Part shown: positions 43,916 through 53,234 of the stretch, in pieces
Layout of the letters: each line of letters opens with the position of its first letter
Position numbering within the stretch: the first letter of the stretch is position 1
Assembly (NCBI GenBank): GCA_945862145.1
Contig: CAMAXE010000012.1
Location: forward strand, 54,562 to 118,561
DNA length: 64,000 bases
DNA from: Klebsiella pneumoniae
GTDB taxonomy: Bacteria; Pseudomonadota; Gammaproteobacteria; Pseudomonadales; UBA5518
Direction of reading: 5' to 3'
Position numbers and translations under genes: made by a program
The notes under the pieces: model-generated
Seen by the model: the letters and a program-made list of their open reading frames with translations, nothing else
The model's database searches: none
What the model was told of the DNA's origin: nothing

Positions 43916-45142
43916 CTACCAGCGCGCCGGCAGCCGCTCCAACCCCCGGAACAGGAATCCCGCGCGCCAGGCGGGATCGCGCGTGTCCACGCGCAGTTGC
44001 GGCAGCCGCCGCGTAAGCGCGGTGAAGGCTACTTCGCCCTCGGCCCGCGCGAGTTCCGCACCCACGCAGAAATGTATGCCGCCCCCGAAGCTGAGCGGCT
44101 TGTGCGGAGCGCGGCGGATATCGAAGGTCTCGGCGTCCGGAAGCACTGCCGGGTCGCGGTTGCCTGCGGACAGTATCGCGAGCACTCGCTGGCCCTTGCG
44201 GATCGGCGTGCCGCGGATCACGGTGTCTTCGAGCGCGGTGCGGTAGGTCGCCTGCAGCGAGGACTCATAGCGCAGGATCTCCTCCACCGCCTGCCGTGCC
44301 AGCGCCGGTTCGCGGCAGAGCAACTCCCACTGCTCCGGGAAACGCTGCAACGTGAGCAGCCCGTTGCCGATCATGTGCGCGGTGGTCTCGAAGCCGGCGC
44401 CGAAGAGCCCGATCACCACGGTGGAGAGTTCCTCGCGTGAGAGCTTGGCGTTGCCATCCCGTGCATTCACCAGCGCGGTGGTGAGATCGTCGCGCGGTTC
44501 GCGACGGCGCTGTTCGAAGATGCCGTCGAAGTAGTCGGTCAAAAAGTCTATTTGTGTGTCTGCATGCGCGAGTTCCGCCGGCGCCAGCGCCCGTGTCTCG
44601 AAGACAATGAAGGAATCGGCGATCGCCTGGTTCAGCTTGCCGAGTGTTTCTTCGCTCACCTCGTGCGCGGCGATGCCGAGCATGTCGCACATCACGCGGG
44701 TGGGCAGCCGGTAGGCGAAGTCGTGGATCACGTCCATGCCGCAGCCCGGCTCGAGTTCGTCCAGCAGTTGCTCGGTGATGGCGGCGATGCGCGGGCGCAT
44801 GGCGGTGATGCGGCGCGCATCGAGTGCCTGCACCACGAGCTTGCGCAACCTTGTGTGATCGGGCGGGTCGCGCATTACGAAAACTTCCGAGAGCCAGCGA
44901 TATGACGAGTGCGCGAGCACGTCAAAGCCGGGCTCGTAGAAGAGCGCGATGTTGGCGACGAAATCGCCCTGCCCAAAGACCTCCGCGCGTACCACGTCGC
45001 GGGCGTCCTCGTAGCCGGTGACCACCCAGAAGCCCAGATCCGACCAGTGCACGGGTTCGTGTTCGCGCAGCCAGCGGAAACGCGGATAGGGATCGACGCG
45101 CAGTTCGGGATCCGCAGGGTCGAAAGAATAGGTGCGTGTCAT
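43916..45142 (-). CDS. Cytochrome P450
   Basis: Soluble bacterial P450 of 408 residues. The I-helix is LFGAGFETTAHM, the ExxR motif appears as EEILRYESSLQ, and the heme-binding loop FGGGIHFCVGAELAR places the ligand at Cys359. It hydroxylates an organic substrate with electrons from a ferredoxin and reductase, neither of which is in the window. ATG 45142 follows a TTCCCC leader with no clear Shine-Dalgarno, just downstream of a strong terminator. Confidence 0.92.
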   Translation of the reverse strand: MTRTYSFDPADPELRVDPYPRFRWLREHEPVHWSDLGFWVVTGYEDARDVVRAEVFGQGDFVANIALFYEPGFDVLAHSSYRWLSEVFVMRDPPDHTRLRKLVVQALDARRITAMRPRIAAITEQLLDELEPGCGMDVIHDFAYRLPTRVMCDMLGIAAHEVSEETLGKLNQAIADSFIVFETRALAPAELAHADTQIDFLTDYFDGIFEQRRREPRDDLTTALVNARDGNAKLSREELSTVVIGLFGAGFETTAHMIGNGLLTLQRFPEQWELLCREPALARQAVEEILRYESSLQATYRTALEDTVIRGTPIRKGQRVLAILSAGNRDPAVLPDAETFDIRRAPHKPLSFGGGIHFCVGAELARAEGEVAFTALTRRLPQLRVDTRDPAWRAGFLFRGLERLPARW

Positions 45143-45166
45143 GGGGAAGATGCGAAAATATGGAGT

Positions 45167-45203
45167 GAAAAAGAAGCCCCGCGCGCCGGACGGCGCACGG
45201 GGC
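45167..45203 (-). terminator. Intrinsic terminator after TonB-dependent receptor gene
   Basis: On the - strand a 12-bp GC-rich stem with one mismatch (GCCCCGTGCGCC / GGCGCGCGGGGC) and a GTCC loop is followed by TTCTTTTTC. It begins 10 bp after the receptor stop and ends 25 bp before the P450 start. It is the clearest terminator in the window. Confidence 0.85.
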
Positions 45204-45212
45204 AGGTCGAGA

Positions 45213-47429
45213 TCAGAAGTCGTAACCGACCGTGAGGCCGTAGGTGCGCGGCGGCATCATCGAGCCCACGCGTACCTGACCATAGAGCGGCGCGGTCAAG
45301 ATGTTGTTCGCGATCACGTCCTCGTCGGCCAGGTTGCGGCCCCAGGCGGTGGCGTTCCAATGCTCGTCTGCGGAGGTCCAGGCGATGCTGGCGTTCCACA
45401 TGGCGTAGGAGTCCTGCACAGCGTCCTGGTTGTTGAACTCGGTGAAGAACACCTCGTCCTGCCAGTTCACATCGGTGCGTAGGCGCAGGCTGCCGGAATC
45501 GCCAAGGGCGACGTCGTAGTTCACGCCCAGCCGGAAGGAGTTCTCGGGGGCGTTCGGCAGGTTGTTGCCCTTCAGGTCGCGGATCTCGCCGCCGGCGCGA
45601 TAGTCGCCCTGCAGGAACTCATCGAACTCGGCTTGCAGATGCGTGGCGAAGAAATCCACCGAGAAGGCGTCGGTGAGTTGCGCGCTGCCCTCGATCTCGA
45701 TACCGGTGTTCTGCGCCTTTGCGGCGTTTACCGTCTCGACGATGCTCTGGGCGTTCACGAAGCCGACCTGTAGATCCTTGTAGTCGTAGTAGAACACGGC
45801 GGCCGACAGGTAGAGTTTGTCGTCCATGAAGCGCGACTTGATGCCCGCTTCCCAAGCGGTCACGAACTCGGGGTCGATCACCTCGTTCTGGCTGCCGACG
45901 TTGATCACGCCGGACTTGAAGCCCTCGGTGTAGCTCGCGTAGAGCAGGGCGCCCGAGTCCGTGGTGTACTCGAGTTTCACCATCGGGGTGACGTCGTCCC
46001 AGTCCTTCTTGCGGTCGGTGGGGATGTTCACGCCGATCGCGTCGAAGATGAAGGCGCCGGTGCCGGTGCGCTCCTCGTAGTTCCAGCGGGCGCCGGCGGT
46101 GAGCGCAAGTTGGTCGGTCAGTTCGTAGCGGATCTGGCCGAAGAGGCCGTAAGCGGTGATGTCTACATCGCCGTTCTGCCAGTAGTTGCCGCCCTCGAAG
46201 AAGTCAGCGGGCAGACCAAACAGCAGGCCAAGGTTCTTCAGCGGCACTTTCACGCTGCCGTAAAGCTCCTCGTCGAAAGCCATCGCGCCGAACAGCAGAT
46301 CATAGCGATCGGCGTCGAAGTTCAGGGTGAACTCCTGGCTAAGCGTCTTGGACTCCTCCTCGTAGTTGTTCTGGCCGAACATCCACACATCCGAGACGTC
46401 GAGGTCGTCGACCTGGAGACGCTCAAAATCATGCCAGGAACTCACGGACTTCAGCGACCAGCCGCCGCCGATGTCGTAGTCGATCACGGCCGTGGCGGCA
46501 GAGCCCTTGCGGTCGTTGGTCGCGTCCTGATCGGAGTAGATGTCGCGCAGGTCACCGATGTCGGTGCCCGGACCCTTGATGTCGAAAATGGTCTTGCCAT
46601 CCAGCAGGTTATGGGCAAGGGCGTCTTCCGGTGTTACCGAGGTGCCGAAGTAGTGGAAGGCGTAGTTGTTGTCGTCTTCCTCGTAGTGCTCGGCGGTCAG
46701 ATAGATCGACAGGTCTTCCGAGGGGTCGAAGAGCAGGCCGCCACGCACGGCGTAGGCATCGCGGTCGTCGACGTCGTTGCCGGTGAAGAGGTTTTCGCCG
46801 TAGCCGTCACGCTTTTCCTGCTTGAATGCCAGGCGTCCAGCCACGCCATCGCCGAGGCCACCGCCGATGGCGCCCTCGAGGTTCATCAGGGAGTAGTCGC
46901 CCACGGTGACGCGGGCGTAGCCATCGAGTTCCTGGGTCGGACGCTTGGTGATCAGGTCCATGGCGCCTGCGGTGGCGCCGCGGCCGTAGAGCGTGCCCTG
47001 CGGGCCGCGCAGCACTTCCACGCGCTCGAGGTCGTAGAAGCCTGCCATTTGCGTGGAGGGGCGCGCGAGGATGGCGCCGTCCTGATGCACCGCCACTGCG
47101 CCGTCGGCGCCGAGGTCGATGCTGGTCATGCCGATGCCGCGGATGAAGATCCGCGCGACGCCGAACTGGTCGCCCACCGAAAGGTTGGGGATGGCGCTCA
47201 CCAGGTCACCCATGTTGGTGATGCCGCCCGGTGCGAGGGCGTCGGCGCCCACTACCGACACGGACGCAGCAGTGGTTGCCACCGTTGACTCCTGTTTGGT
47301 GGCGGTTATCACCATTTCCTCGATGTCATTGGCGGATTCAGCGCGCGCGCCGACCGCCGCGATGGCGATGGCTAGCAGGCTCAGGCGCGATATCTGCGCC
47401 AGCACGCGTTGCGGGGTTTTAGTCTTCAT
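45213..47429 (-). CDS. TonB-dependent outer-membrane receptor
   Basis: Protein of 738 residues. The signal peptide ends near AVGARAESA; the plug begins with EEMVITATKQESTVATTAASVSVV and DLVSAIPNLSV, and includes RGPQGTLYGRGATAGAMDLITKRP, the usual plug signature. A 22-strand barrel follows, ending GLTVGYDF with the terminal Phe needed for BAM insertion. It imports a large or scarce substrate, driven by TonB. ATG 47429 follows GGAGAG. Preceded by a truncated acyl-CoA ligase gene and, further upstream, by a scrap of a second receptor of the same kind. Confidence 0.92.
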   Translation of the reverse strand: MKTKTPQRVLAQISRLSLLAIAIAAVGARAESANDIEEMVITATKQESTVATTAASVSVVGADALAPGGITNMGDLVSAIPNLSVGDQFGVARIFIRGIGMTSIDLGADGAVAVHQDGAILARPSTQMAGFYDLERVEVLRGPQGTLYGRGATAGAMDLITKRPTQELDGYARVTVGDYSLMNLEGAIGGGLGDGVAGRLAFKQEKRDGYGENLFTGNDVDDRDAYAVRGGLLFDPSEDLSIYLTAEHYEEDDNNYAFHYFGTSVTPEDALAHNLLDGKTIFDIKGPGTDIGDLRDIYSDQDATNDRKGSAATAVIDYDIGGGWSLKSVSSWHDFERLQVDDLDVSDVWMFGQNNYEEESKTLSQEFTLNFDADRYDLLFGAMAFDEELYGSVKVPLKNLGLLFGLPADFFEGGNYWQNGDVDITAYGLFGQIRYELTDQLALTAGARWNYEERTGTGAFIFDAIGVNIPTDRKKDWDDVTPMVKLEYTTDSGALLYASYTEGFKSGVINVGSQNEVIDPEFVTAWEAGIKSRFMDDKLYLSAAVFYYDYKDLQVGFVNAQSIVETVNAAKAQNTGIEIEGSAQLTDAFSVDFFATHLQAEFDEFLQGDYRAGGEIRDLKGNNLPNAPENSFRLGVNYDVALGDSGSLRLRTDVNWQDEVFFTEFNNQDAVQDSYAMWNASIAWTSADEHWNATAWGRNLADEDVIANNILTAPLYGQVRVGSMMPPRTYGLTVGYDF

Positions 47430-47485
47430 GTGTCTCTCCTCGAGATTGGGGTCTGTGCCCCGGGCTGATGTGAAAGGAAACGTGC

Positions 47486-48235
47486 TCATAGTCGGGTGCG
47501 TCGCACATTGACGCCAAGCGCTTCGCGGTCGCTGGTGTCCGGGGTGATGCCCTCGGCGCGCAGCAGGTGTTTCAGCACCTTGGCCGATGCGGTCTTCGGC
47601 AGCGCGGGCATCACGCGCAGGTACCGCGGCACCATGAAGTGCGCCATGTGCTCGCGCAGGAATTCGAACAGCGCGACGGGCTCTATGACGTGCCCGTCGA
47701 CCGGCGCCACCGCAATCATGACCTCGTCCTCGCCAAGTTCGCTCGGCACCGCATAGGCCGCAGCCTTGCGCACGGCCGGGAAGGCGACCACCTCGGCCTC
47801 TACTTCGAAGGAGGAGATGTTCTCGCCGCGGCGGCGGATCGCATCTTTTTTGCGATCGACGAAATAGTAGTAGCCCTCGGCGTCGACGCGGAAGGAATCC
47901 CCGGTGTGGAACCAGCCGTTGCGCCAGGCCTCGGCCGTGGCGCGCTCGTTCTTGTAATAGCCGTGGTTCATGCCCCAGGGGCGGTCGGTGCGCACGATCA
48001 TCTCGCCGATCTCGCCCAGTGCGACCTCGCAGTCGAAGTCATCGACGAGACGCACGTCGACGCCTGCGCGCGCCTTGCCGCAGGTGCCGCGCCGCACGGG
48101 ATTGGGCTCCGAGACAATCGGCGAGGAGATCTCGGTCATGTTGAAGATGGTGTAGATATCGGTGCCGAAGCGGGCGTGGAAGTCCGCTGCGGTCTCGGTG
48201 AAAGGCACCATGAAGGCGAGCCGCACGCCGTGGTC
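47486..48235 (-). pseudogene. C-terminal half of an AMP-forming acyl-CoA ligase
   Basis: Only residues from the second half of a CaiC-type ligase are left: RLAFMVPFTETAADFHARFGTDIYTIFNMTEISSP, then GEIGEMIVRTDRPWGMNHGYYKN, FHTGDSFRVDAEGYYYFVDRKKDAIRRRGENIS and a C-terminal AKVLKHLLRAEG with the catalytic Lys. About 250 codons remain out of ~510; the P-loop half is gone. Homology stops abruptly at about 48235, where the sequence becomes the start of a TonB receptor in another frame. An internal ATG at 48211 could still be translated, but the enzyme would lack its ATP-binding half. Confidence 0.8.
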
Positions 48236-48405
48236 ACGATGTTGTTGGTTGCTGTAGCCACCGTCGGCTCCTGTTTGCATGCAGTGATCATGATTTCCTC
48301 GACGAACGTGGCCAACTCGGCGCTCGCCCCGACAGCAACTACGTCGACTGAGAGTAAGCCTTGGCGGGCGTGTAGATGAAAGGGCTAGACTTGGTGGTTT
48401 TTCAT
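48232..48405 (-). pseudogene. First 58 codons of a decayed TonB-dependent receptor gene
   Basis: From ATG 48405 the frame reads MKNHQV, a TAG stop, then RQGLLSVDVVAVGASAELATFVEEIMITACKQEPTVATATNN. It aligns residue for residue with the N-terminus of the receptor at 45213-47429 (SLLAIAIAAVGARAESANDIEEMVITATKQESTVATTAA). The remaining ~680 codons are absent: at about 48232 it runs straight into the truncated acyl-CoA ligase. The early stop and the junction show it is dead. Confidence 0.82.
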
Positions 48406-48539
48406 TTTCTACTCGCGAAAGGTCTTTGGGTTGTCCGAAATTTGCGAGGTAAGCGGAGTAGATTTTGCGGGTTGTACTGGCTGCGTCTTTTTTGGTGTTG
48501 CTTCCTTTGAGCGGAATAAATGTGTATCCCCGTGAAGGC

Positions 48540-49826
48540 TCAGTCCTGAGTGTCGGTTCTGACATAGCGGCCCGCCCATGTATACCCGGCGATGGCAAGG
48601 AAATTCGCTGAAAGTACGGCCAGCAAGCCATAGCGTAGGGAATTGACTGCCTCGAGTTCCTTCAGCGCATCGCTAACTGCGCCCACCACGAGCGCACCAC
48701 CGCCGATCCCAACCAGGTTGGTCAAGAACAGCACGAGGCTGAGTCCGGTAGCGCGCAATGCGACCCCGGAAACGCTGTGTACGGCTGCCAGCGTAGGTGC
48801 CACGAAGACCGAACCGAGCAAGGCTGCCGGGAAGACGCATGCGATGCTCCAGAAGATATCGGACGCCAGCACAGCGCCCGCGTACAGCGGTGTCGCCGTC
48901 GCTGCCGCGATGGCGGGCAGCCAGCAGAGCCAGCGTCGGTCACGTCGTGCAAGAGCGGCAGCCAGAAAACCGCCGCCCAGAGTGCCGAGTCCTGCGCCAA
49001 TGCCGTTCACAACGGCCAGCAGCGAGCCCACTTCATGGGTCTGCAGGTGGTGGAGCCGCTGGTAGAAAGAAGGCAGCCATGCGCCCATCCCATAGAGCAC
49101 CATCGACTGCATGCCTGCCCCGACCGCGATCAGGGGCATGCTCCTCCGAGAGAGTAATTGACGTGCATCATCGATGAATCGGCCAGGCCGCTCTGTGGTG
49201 CTGATCCCGGAGGACATGCCACGGATCGGCTCACGTACGGTCCCGAGTACGAGTAACGCTAGCAGCATGCCGGGCAGGCCGATCAGTATGAGCGCCATGC
49301 GCCAGCCGAAGAGTTCTGCGAGCCAACCGCCGAGCAACAGGCCGAGGAACACGCCAACGGGTGCCCCAACTGAAAACACAGACAGGGCCGCTGGTCGTTC
49401 GGCGGGAGAGTAATAGTCCGCGATTATCGATTGGGCCGGCGCGATACATCCGGCCTCGCCAATCGCGACGCCGATTCGTGCGGCAAGCAACTGCGCGAGG
49501 TTGACGGTCATACCACAGAGCGCCGTCATCGCCGACCAAGCCAGCATGCACACGACGACCAGATTGCGCCGGGAGTAGCGATCAGCGATCCGCGCGAAGG
49601 GGATCCCAAAGGTGACATAGAAGGCCGCGAAGGCCAGCCCGGACAGCAGACCGAGTTGCGTGTCGCTCAGGCCGAGGTCGCGGCGGATAGGCTCGAGCAG
49701 AACAGAGAGTACCTGCCGGTCGACGAAGTTGACTACATAAACCAGTGTCAGCATGAAGAGCACGAGACGCCGGTATGAAGGGCTGACGGAAGCCGGCTTC
49801 CTGACTGGGGTGAGGCCTAACGACAC
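48540..49826 (-). CDS. MFS transporter, spinster-like
   Basis: Membrane protein of 428 residues with about 12 helices. FVDRQVLSVLLEPIRRDLGLSDTQLGLLSGLAFAAFY at the start, then RIADRYSRRNLV and EAGCIAPAQSIIADYYSPAERPAALSVFS, are typical of the spinster-like MFS group common in sphingomonads and other degraders. It probably moves the cluster's substrate or product. It is 34 bp downstream of the cyclase-family gene on the same strand, so the two form an operon. Confidence 0.9.
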   Translation of the reverse strand: MSLGLTPVRKPASVSPSYRRLVLFMLTLVYVVNFVDRQVLSVLLEPIRRDLGLSDTQLGLLSGLAFAAFYVTFGIPFARIADRYSRRNLVVVCMLAWSAMTALCGMTVNLAQLLAARIGVAIGEAGCIAPAQSIIADYYSPAERPAALSVFSVGAPVGVFLGLLLGGWLAELFGWRMALILIGLPGMLLALLVLGTVREPIRGMSSGISTTERPGRFIDDARQLLSRRSMPLIAVGAGMQSMVLYGMGAWLPSFYQRLHHLQTHEVGSLLAVVNGIGAGLGTLGGGFLAAALARRDRRWLCWLPAIAAATATPLYAGAVLASDIFWSIACVFPAALLGSVFVAPTLAAVHSVSGVALRATGLSLVLFLTNLVGIGGGALVVGAVSDALKELEAVNSLRYGLLAVLSANFLAIAGYTWAGRYVRTDTQD

Positions 49827-49860
49827 GAGAGGCTCTTCTCGATCGACGGGCTGATGTGCC

Positions 49861-50781
49861 TCACAGGATTGCGACCGGGCTCACCGGTGAGCCGGTGGCT
49901 CCCGTGATCCTGAGCGGCGCCACCACTAGCATGAAGTCGGCGTGGCCCCGGGCATGAATCGCTGGCGCCAGCGTCTCAAGCTCCAGGTGATGGATCAGCG
50001 GTAGTCCTAGGTAGACCTCCGTTAGGATGTGTATGGGTACCGAGCAGTGCGGAGTAGTGCTCGGGAAGCTGTCTCCCGAACTGTCCGTCGCGACGGTCGA
50101 GAGGTCCCAGCGGTCGATCAGGTCGATGCAGTCGACGTGCAGTCCGCACCAGTTGCCGTGATCGTCGGCTGCCTCTGGATCATCGTGGCGCACCACCCGT
50201 GTCGCATACCTGCCGGTGCGGATCACCAGCGCATCGCCAGGCTCGATTCGACCTTCCAGCCATGCAAGATCCTCTGGGGTTACCGCTGTGCCCGGGCGCA
50301 GTACCGTGAGGTTGTGTTGCGCGGGCACGTCGACGAACCAGGCCCGCGTGACGATCGGCGGGATGTCCATCACGGTGAAGCGACGCCCGGGCTGCCCGGT
50401 GCTGACGTTGTCCTCGAAGTGCGTGCCGTTAAACGAAAGGCCGTGGTGCCCGCAGTGGCAGAAGGCGTCGATGTGAGAGTTGGTCATGCCATGAATCGCC
50501 ACCGAGAAGCTGTCGCTTGTGGCCTGTACCGGTTCGTCGCGCGGGCCAAATTCGTATTTGCCGGCGTGGTCCATGCTGTGGTGGAAGGCGGCCGCATCGA
50601 GACCTGCATCATCGGCCCTGAGCGGTGCACCGAGCGCGAGCCGCTCGTGCGAGCGGACTGCGGCGAAGGCGCGCCGTGTTGTCCCTGCGTCCAGCAGGTT
50701 CAGAGTGCCGAGGTCGTTCGACCAGCGGCCCCAGTTGTAGGTGTTGAACGGCCAGTGCTCCAGCGCCTTGCCACGTGCCAT
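49861..50781 (-). CDS. Cyclase family hydrolase (kynurenine formamidase/isatin hydrolase fold)
   Basis: Metal-dependent hydrolase of 306 residues of the PF04199 family. The metal motif appears as GMTNSHIDAFCHCGHHG (SHxDxxxH), followed by DIPPIVTRAWFVDVP, LEGRIEPGDALVIRTGRY and CGLHVDCIDLIDRW. Members open cyclic amides or formamides, for example isatin and N-formylkynurenine. ATG 50781 follows GGAGGCAG; a start 10 codons upstream is less likely. First gene of the operon with the MFS transporter, and divergent from the receptor-amidase-P450 operon. Confidence 0.85.
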   Translation of the reverse strand: MARGKALEHWPFNTYNWGRWSNDLGTLNLLDAGTTRRAFAAVRSHERLALGAPLRADDAGLDAAAFHHSMDHAGKYEFGPRDEPVQATSDSFSVAIHGMTNSHIDAFCHCGHHGLSFNGTHFEDNVSTGQPGRRFTVMDIPPIVTRAWFVDVPAQHNLTVLRPGTAVTPEDLAWLEGRIEPGDALVIRTGRYATRVVRHDDPEAADDHGNWCGLHVDCIDLIDRWDLSTVATDSSGDSFPSTTPHCSVPIHILTEVYLGLPLIHHLELETLAPAIHARGHADFMLVVAPLRITGATGSPVSPVAIL

Positions 50782-50961
50782 GCGGTCCTGCCTCCTCGTG
50801 CATGCCCTCACCTTGGACCTATTGCGTAGTACTAAACAACTCGTTAACGTTACCGACGTTAGAAGAAAAATACTAATCGGTATTGAGTCTGTACGCGTGG
50901 GGCGTTGCTGGGCGCCGGCAAAGAGTCTTACACCTCAACGCCTCCTGACAGGAGCATTACC
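50782..50961. promoter_or_regulatory. Divergent promoter region of the catabolic cluster
   Basis: 180 bp, distinctly AT-rich in the middle, between the cyclase gene (-) and the receptor gene (+). It contains the operator-like repeat listed separately and a CGTTAACG palindrome at 50842-50849. Both operons should start here. Confidence 0.6.
50845..50861. promoter_or_regulatory. TAACGT-N5-ACGTTA inverted repeat, candidate operator
   Basis: A perfect 6-bp inverted repeat with a 5-base spacer (17 bp total), overlapping a CGTTAACG palindrome. Size and symmetry suit a TetR-family dimer site. It lies 84 bp upstream of the cyclase gene start codon... and about 100 bp before the receptor start, so one repressor could control both operons. 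No regulator gene is within the window. Confidence 0.55.
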
Positions 50962-53205
50962 ATGACAGATCCAAAGTACGTTCGCCCGATCGCGCTGGTC
51001 CTTCTGGGCCTGTCGAGCGCTTTGACTCCGCCGTTCGCCCAGGCCGCGCCTGGCGTAGAGGGTGGCCTCGACGAGGTGATCGTCTCGGCACGACGTCGGG
51101 GCGAGGAGTCGCTGCAGGATGTATCTATCGCAGTCACGGTGCTCTCTTCCGAGGATCTCCGGAAGTCCGGCATCGTGGATATCTCCCAGATCGCTGCCCG
51201 TACCCCGGGGTTCACGTACCAGGAGCAGATCGGTAACCAGCAGGAAGCCGTGATCCGCGGCATAGGGACTCTGCGCCTCACCGGGTCAGCGGCCGAGCCT
51301 TCGGTAGGCCTCTTCGTCGATGAGGTCTACATTGGACGCCGAGGGACCGCATCTCCGGCGATCTTCGATCTTGAGCGCGTGGAGGTGGTTCGTGGGCCAC
51401 AAGGAACGCTTTACGGAAAGAACGTCGTCGGGGGTGCTGTCAACTTGATCACGGCGCGTCCGAGCCATGAGGAGTCGGGCCGGATCTCAGCTTCGTGGGG
51501 CCAGATGGATGCGCTGGGTGGCAAGGACACCTGGTCGACGGAGGGCTACGTCACCGGCTCGCTGGGCGAGCAAACTGCCGGTCGGCTTGCCTTTCAGGCA
51601 CGGCACAACGAAGGCTATTCGCGCAACATACTGCGTGGCGAGGAGCTAGACGACTACACCGGTTGGGCGCTGCGCGGTTCGTTGCTGTTCACTCCGTCTG
51701 ATGAGCTCACGGTCCATCTCAGCGCTGATGTTGGACACAACGATGGCAACGGGCAATCGCGGCTTGCCGTCGATGACCCGACCATACCCGGACTCGGTCC
51801 AGCGATGGGGCTCGGGCTCCCCACCTACGATCCGCGCGAGAGCGCCTCGCCCTGGAGCCAGTGGGAGGACAAGGACGTCTTCGGGCTCTCCGGGCGCATC
51901 GACTATGTGCTGCCTGGTGGCCAGACGCTGACCTACCTGGCTGCGATCCGTGACGGCGACTTTGAGGGGCGCTACTCGCTGGTGGGACTCCCCTCTCCGC
52001 CCTCGCTCACCGATGCGGCGAACGGCCAGGAGGAGAACTATCAGGGCATCACGCAGGATCTGCGCCTGGCCTCGGACGACGGTGGGCGGCTCTCTTGGGT
52101 GACGGGGCTCTACTACCTGCGGGAAGAGACGGAGGTTATCGACAACAGTATCGCCACGACCTACCTCGCCTTCCTTGGCCCCGGCAGCATTGGCGATATC
52201 CTCGATGGCGAGTTCCTTTACGACCAGAAGACCATCAACGAAAGCCTCGCGGTCTACGGCGAGGCGAGCTGGGCGCTGTCGGACTCGGTCTCGGTCACGT
52301 TTGGTGGGCGTTACACGGACGACGACAAGGACTTCAGAACCCGCTCGGAGTGTCTCGATTTCGGTCAGCCCGGCGGGCTCTTCTGCGTCGCGCCGCTCGG
52401 CAACGATTTTTGGGATATCGGGGTCAAGGAGTCGTGGCAGGAGTTTACGCCGAAGGCGGGCCTCGACTGGCGTGCCACCGAGGACGTACTGCTCTACGCG
52501 AGCATGGCGCGTGGATTCAAGGGTGGCGGTTGGCAAGGTAAACCCGGCAGCACAGCCGCCGCACGGCTCCCCTACGACCCGGAAACCGCTTGGACCTACG
52601 AATTCGGCGCAAAGACCTCTTGGGCCGACGGACGGATTCGTGCGAACGTAGCGGGATTCCTGACGAAGTTCGACGACCTGCAGGTCGAACAGCTCGACGA
52701 CACGGGCCTCACGCTGATTATCGACAACGCCGCTAACGCGCAGATCCAGGGCATCGAGCTGGAGCTCAGAGCCTCGCCCGTCGAGGGGCTGGAACTCTGG
52801 TTCAGTGGCGCATGGACTGATTCGGAGTACCAGGATTTCATCGACTCCAGTGGCGCTGACCTATCCGGCAACGCACTCGCACGCACACCCGAGTACATGT
52901 ACAGCGCCGGCTTCGAGTACACGGCAACTCTGGGAGCGGATTTCGAACTCGGCCTGCGCGCCGAGTACAGCTGGCACGACGATATGCCTTGGGGTGTGGA
53001 GAATACCGTCTACGAGGATGCCTATGGCCTCCTCGATGCTAGGATCGCGCTGTCGCCGCGCGCCGGTGGCTGGGAGATAGCGGTGTACGGCAAGAATCTC
53101 GACGACGAACTCTACCGGGTTGATACGATTCCCTTTCTTGGCGACGTGTTCTCGCGTTTCGGCCCGCCGCGCAGCTTCGGTGTGCAGGCTACGCTGGATT
53201 TCTGA
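50962..53205 (+). CDS. TonB-dependent outer-membrane receptor
   Basis: Protein of 747 residues. Signal peptide to about AQAAPG, then LDEVIVSARRRGEESLQDVSIAVTVLSSEDL (TonB box/plug start), RGPQGTLYGKNVVGGAVNLITARPS, and a 22-strand barrel ending FGVQATLDF. ATG 50962 follows CAGGAGC; in-frame codons upstream lack a signal peptide. It likely brings the cluster's substrate across the outer membrane. Twenty-nine bases before the amidase gene, so they share a transcript. Confidence 0.92.
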   Translation: MTDPKYVRPIALVLLGLSSALTPPFAQAAPGVEGGLDEVIVSARRRGEESLQDVSIAVTVLSSEDLRKSGIVDISQIAARTPGFTYQEQIGNQQEAVIRGIGTLRLTGSAAEPSVGLFVDEVYIGRRGTASPAIFDLERVEVVRGPQGTLYGKNVVGGAVNLITARPSHEESGRISASWGQMDALGGKDTWSTEGYVTGSLGEQTAGRLAFQARHNEGYSRNILRGEELDDYTGWALRGSLLFTPSDELTVHLSADVGHNDGNGQSRLAVDDPTIPGLGPAMGLGLPTYDPRESASPWSQWEDKDVFGLSGRIDYVLPGGQTLTYLAAIRDGDFEGRYSLVGLPSPPSLTDAANGQEENYQGITQDLRLASDDGGRLSWVTGLYYLREETEVIDNSIATTYLAFLGPGSIGDILDGEFLYDQKTINESLAVYGEASWALSDSVSVTFGGRYTDDDKDFRTRSECLDFGQPGGLFCVAPLGNDFWDIGVKESWQEFTPKAGLDWRATEDVLLYASMARGFKGGGWQGKPGSTAAARLPYDPETAWTYEFGAKTSWADGRIRANVAGFLTKFDDLQVEQLDDTGLTLIIDNAANAQIQGIELELRASPVEGLELWFSGAWTDSEYQDFIDSSGADLSGNALARTPEYMYSAGFEYTATLGADFELGLRAEYSWHDDMPWGVENTVYEDAYGLLDARIALSPRAGGWEIAVYGKNLDDELYRVDTIPFLGDVFSRFGPPRSFGVQATLDF

Positions 53206-53234
53206 GTAGGGCGCCCAGAGGCCCGGGAGGAGAA

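Noticed and set aside
46110..47288. 392-codon open frame on the + strand
   Set aside because: Antisense to the TonB-dependent receptor, whose signal peptide, plug and last strand are all clear.
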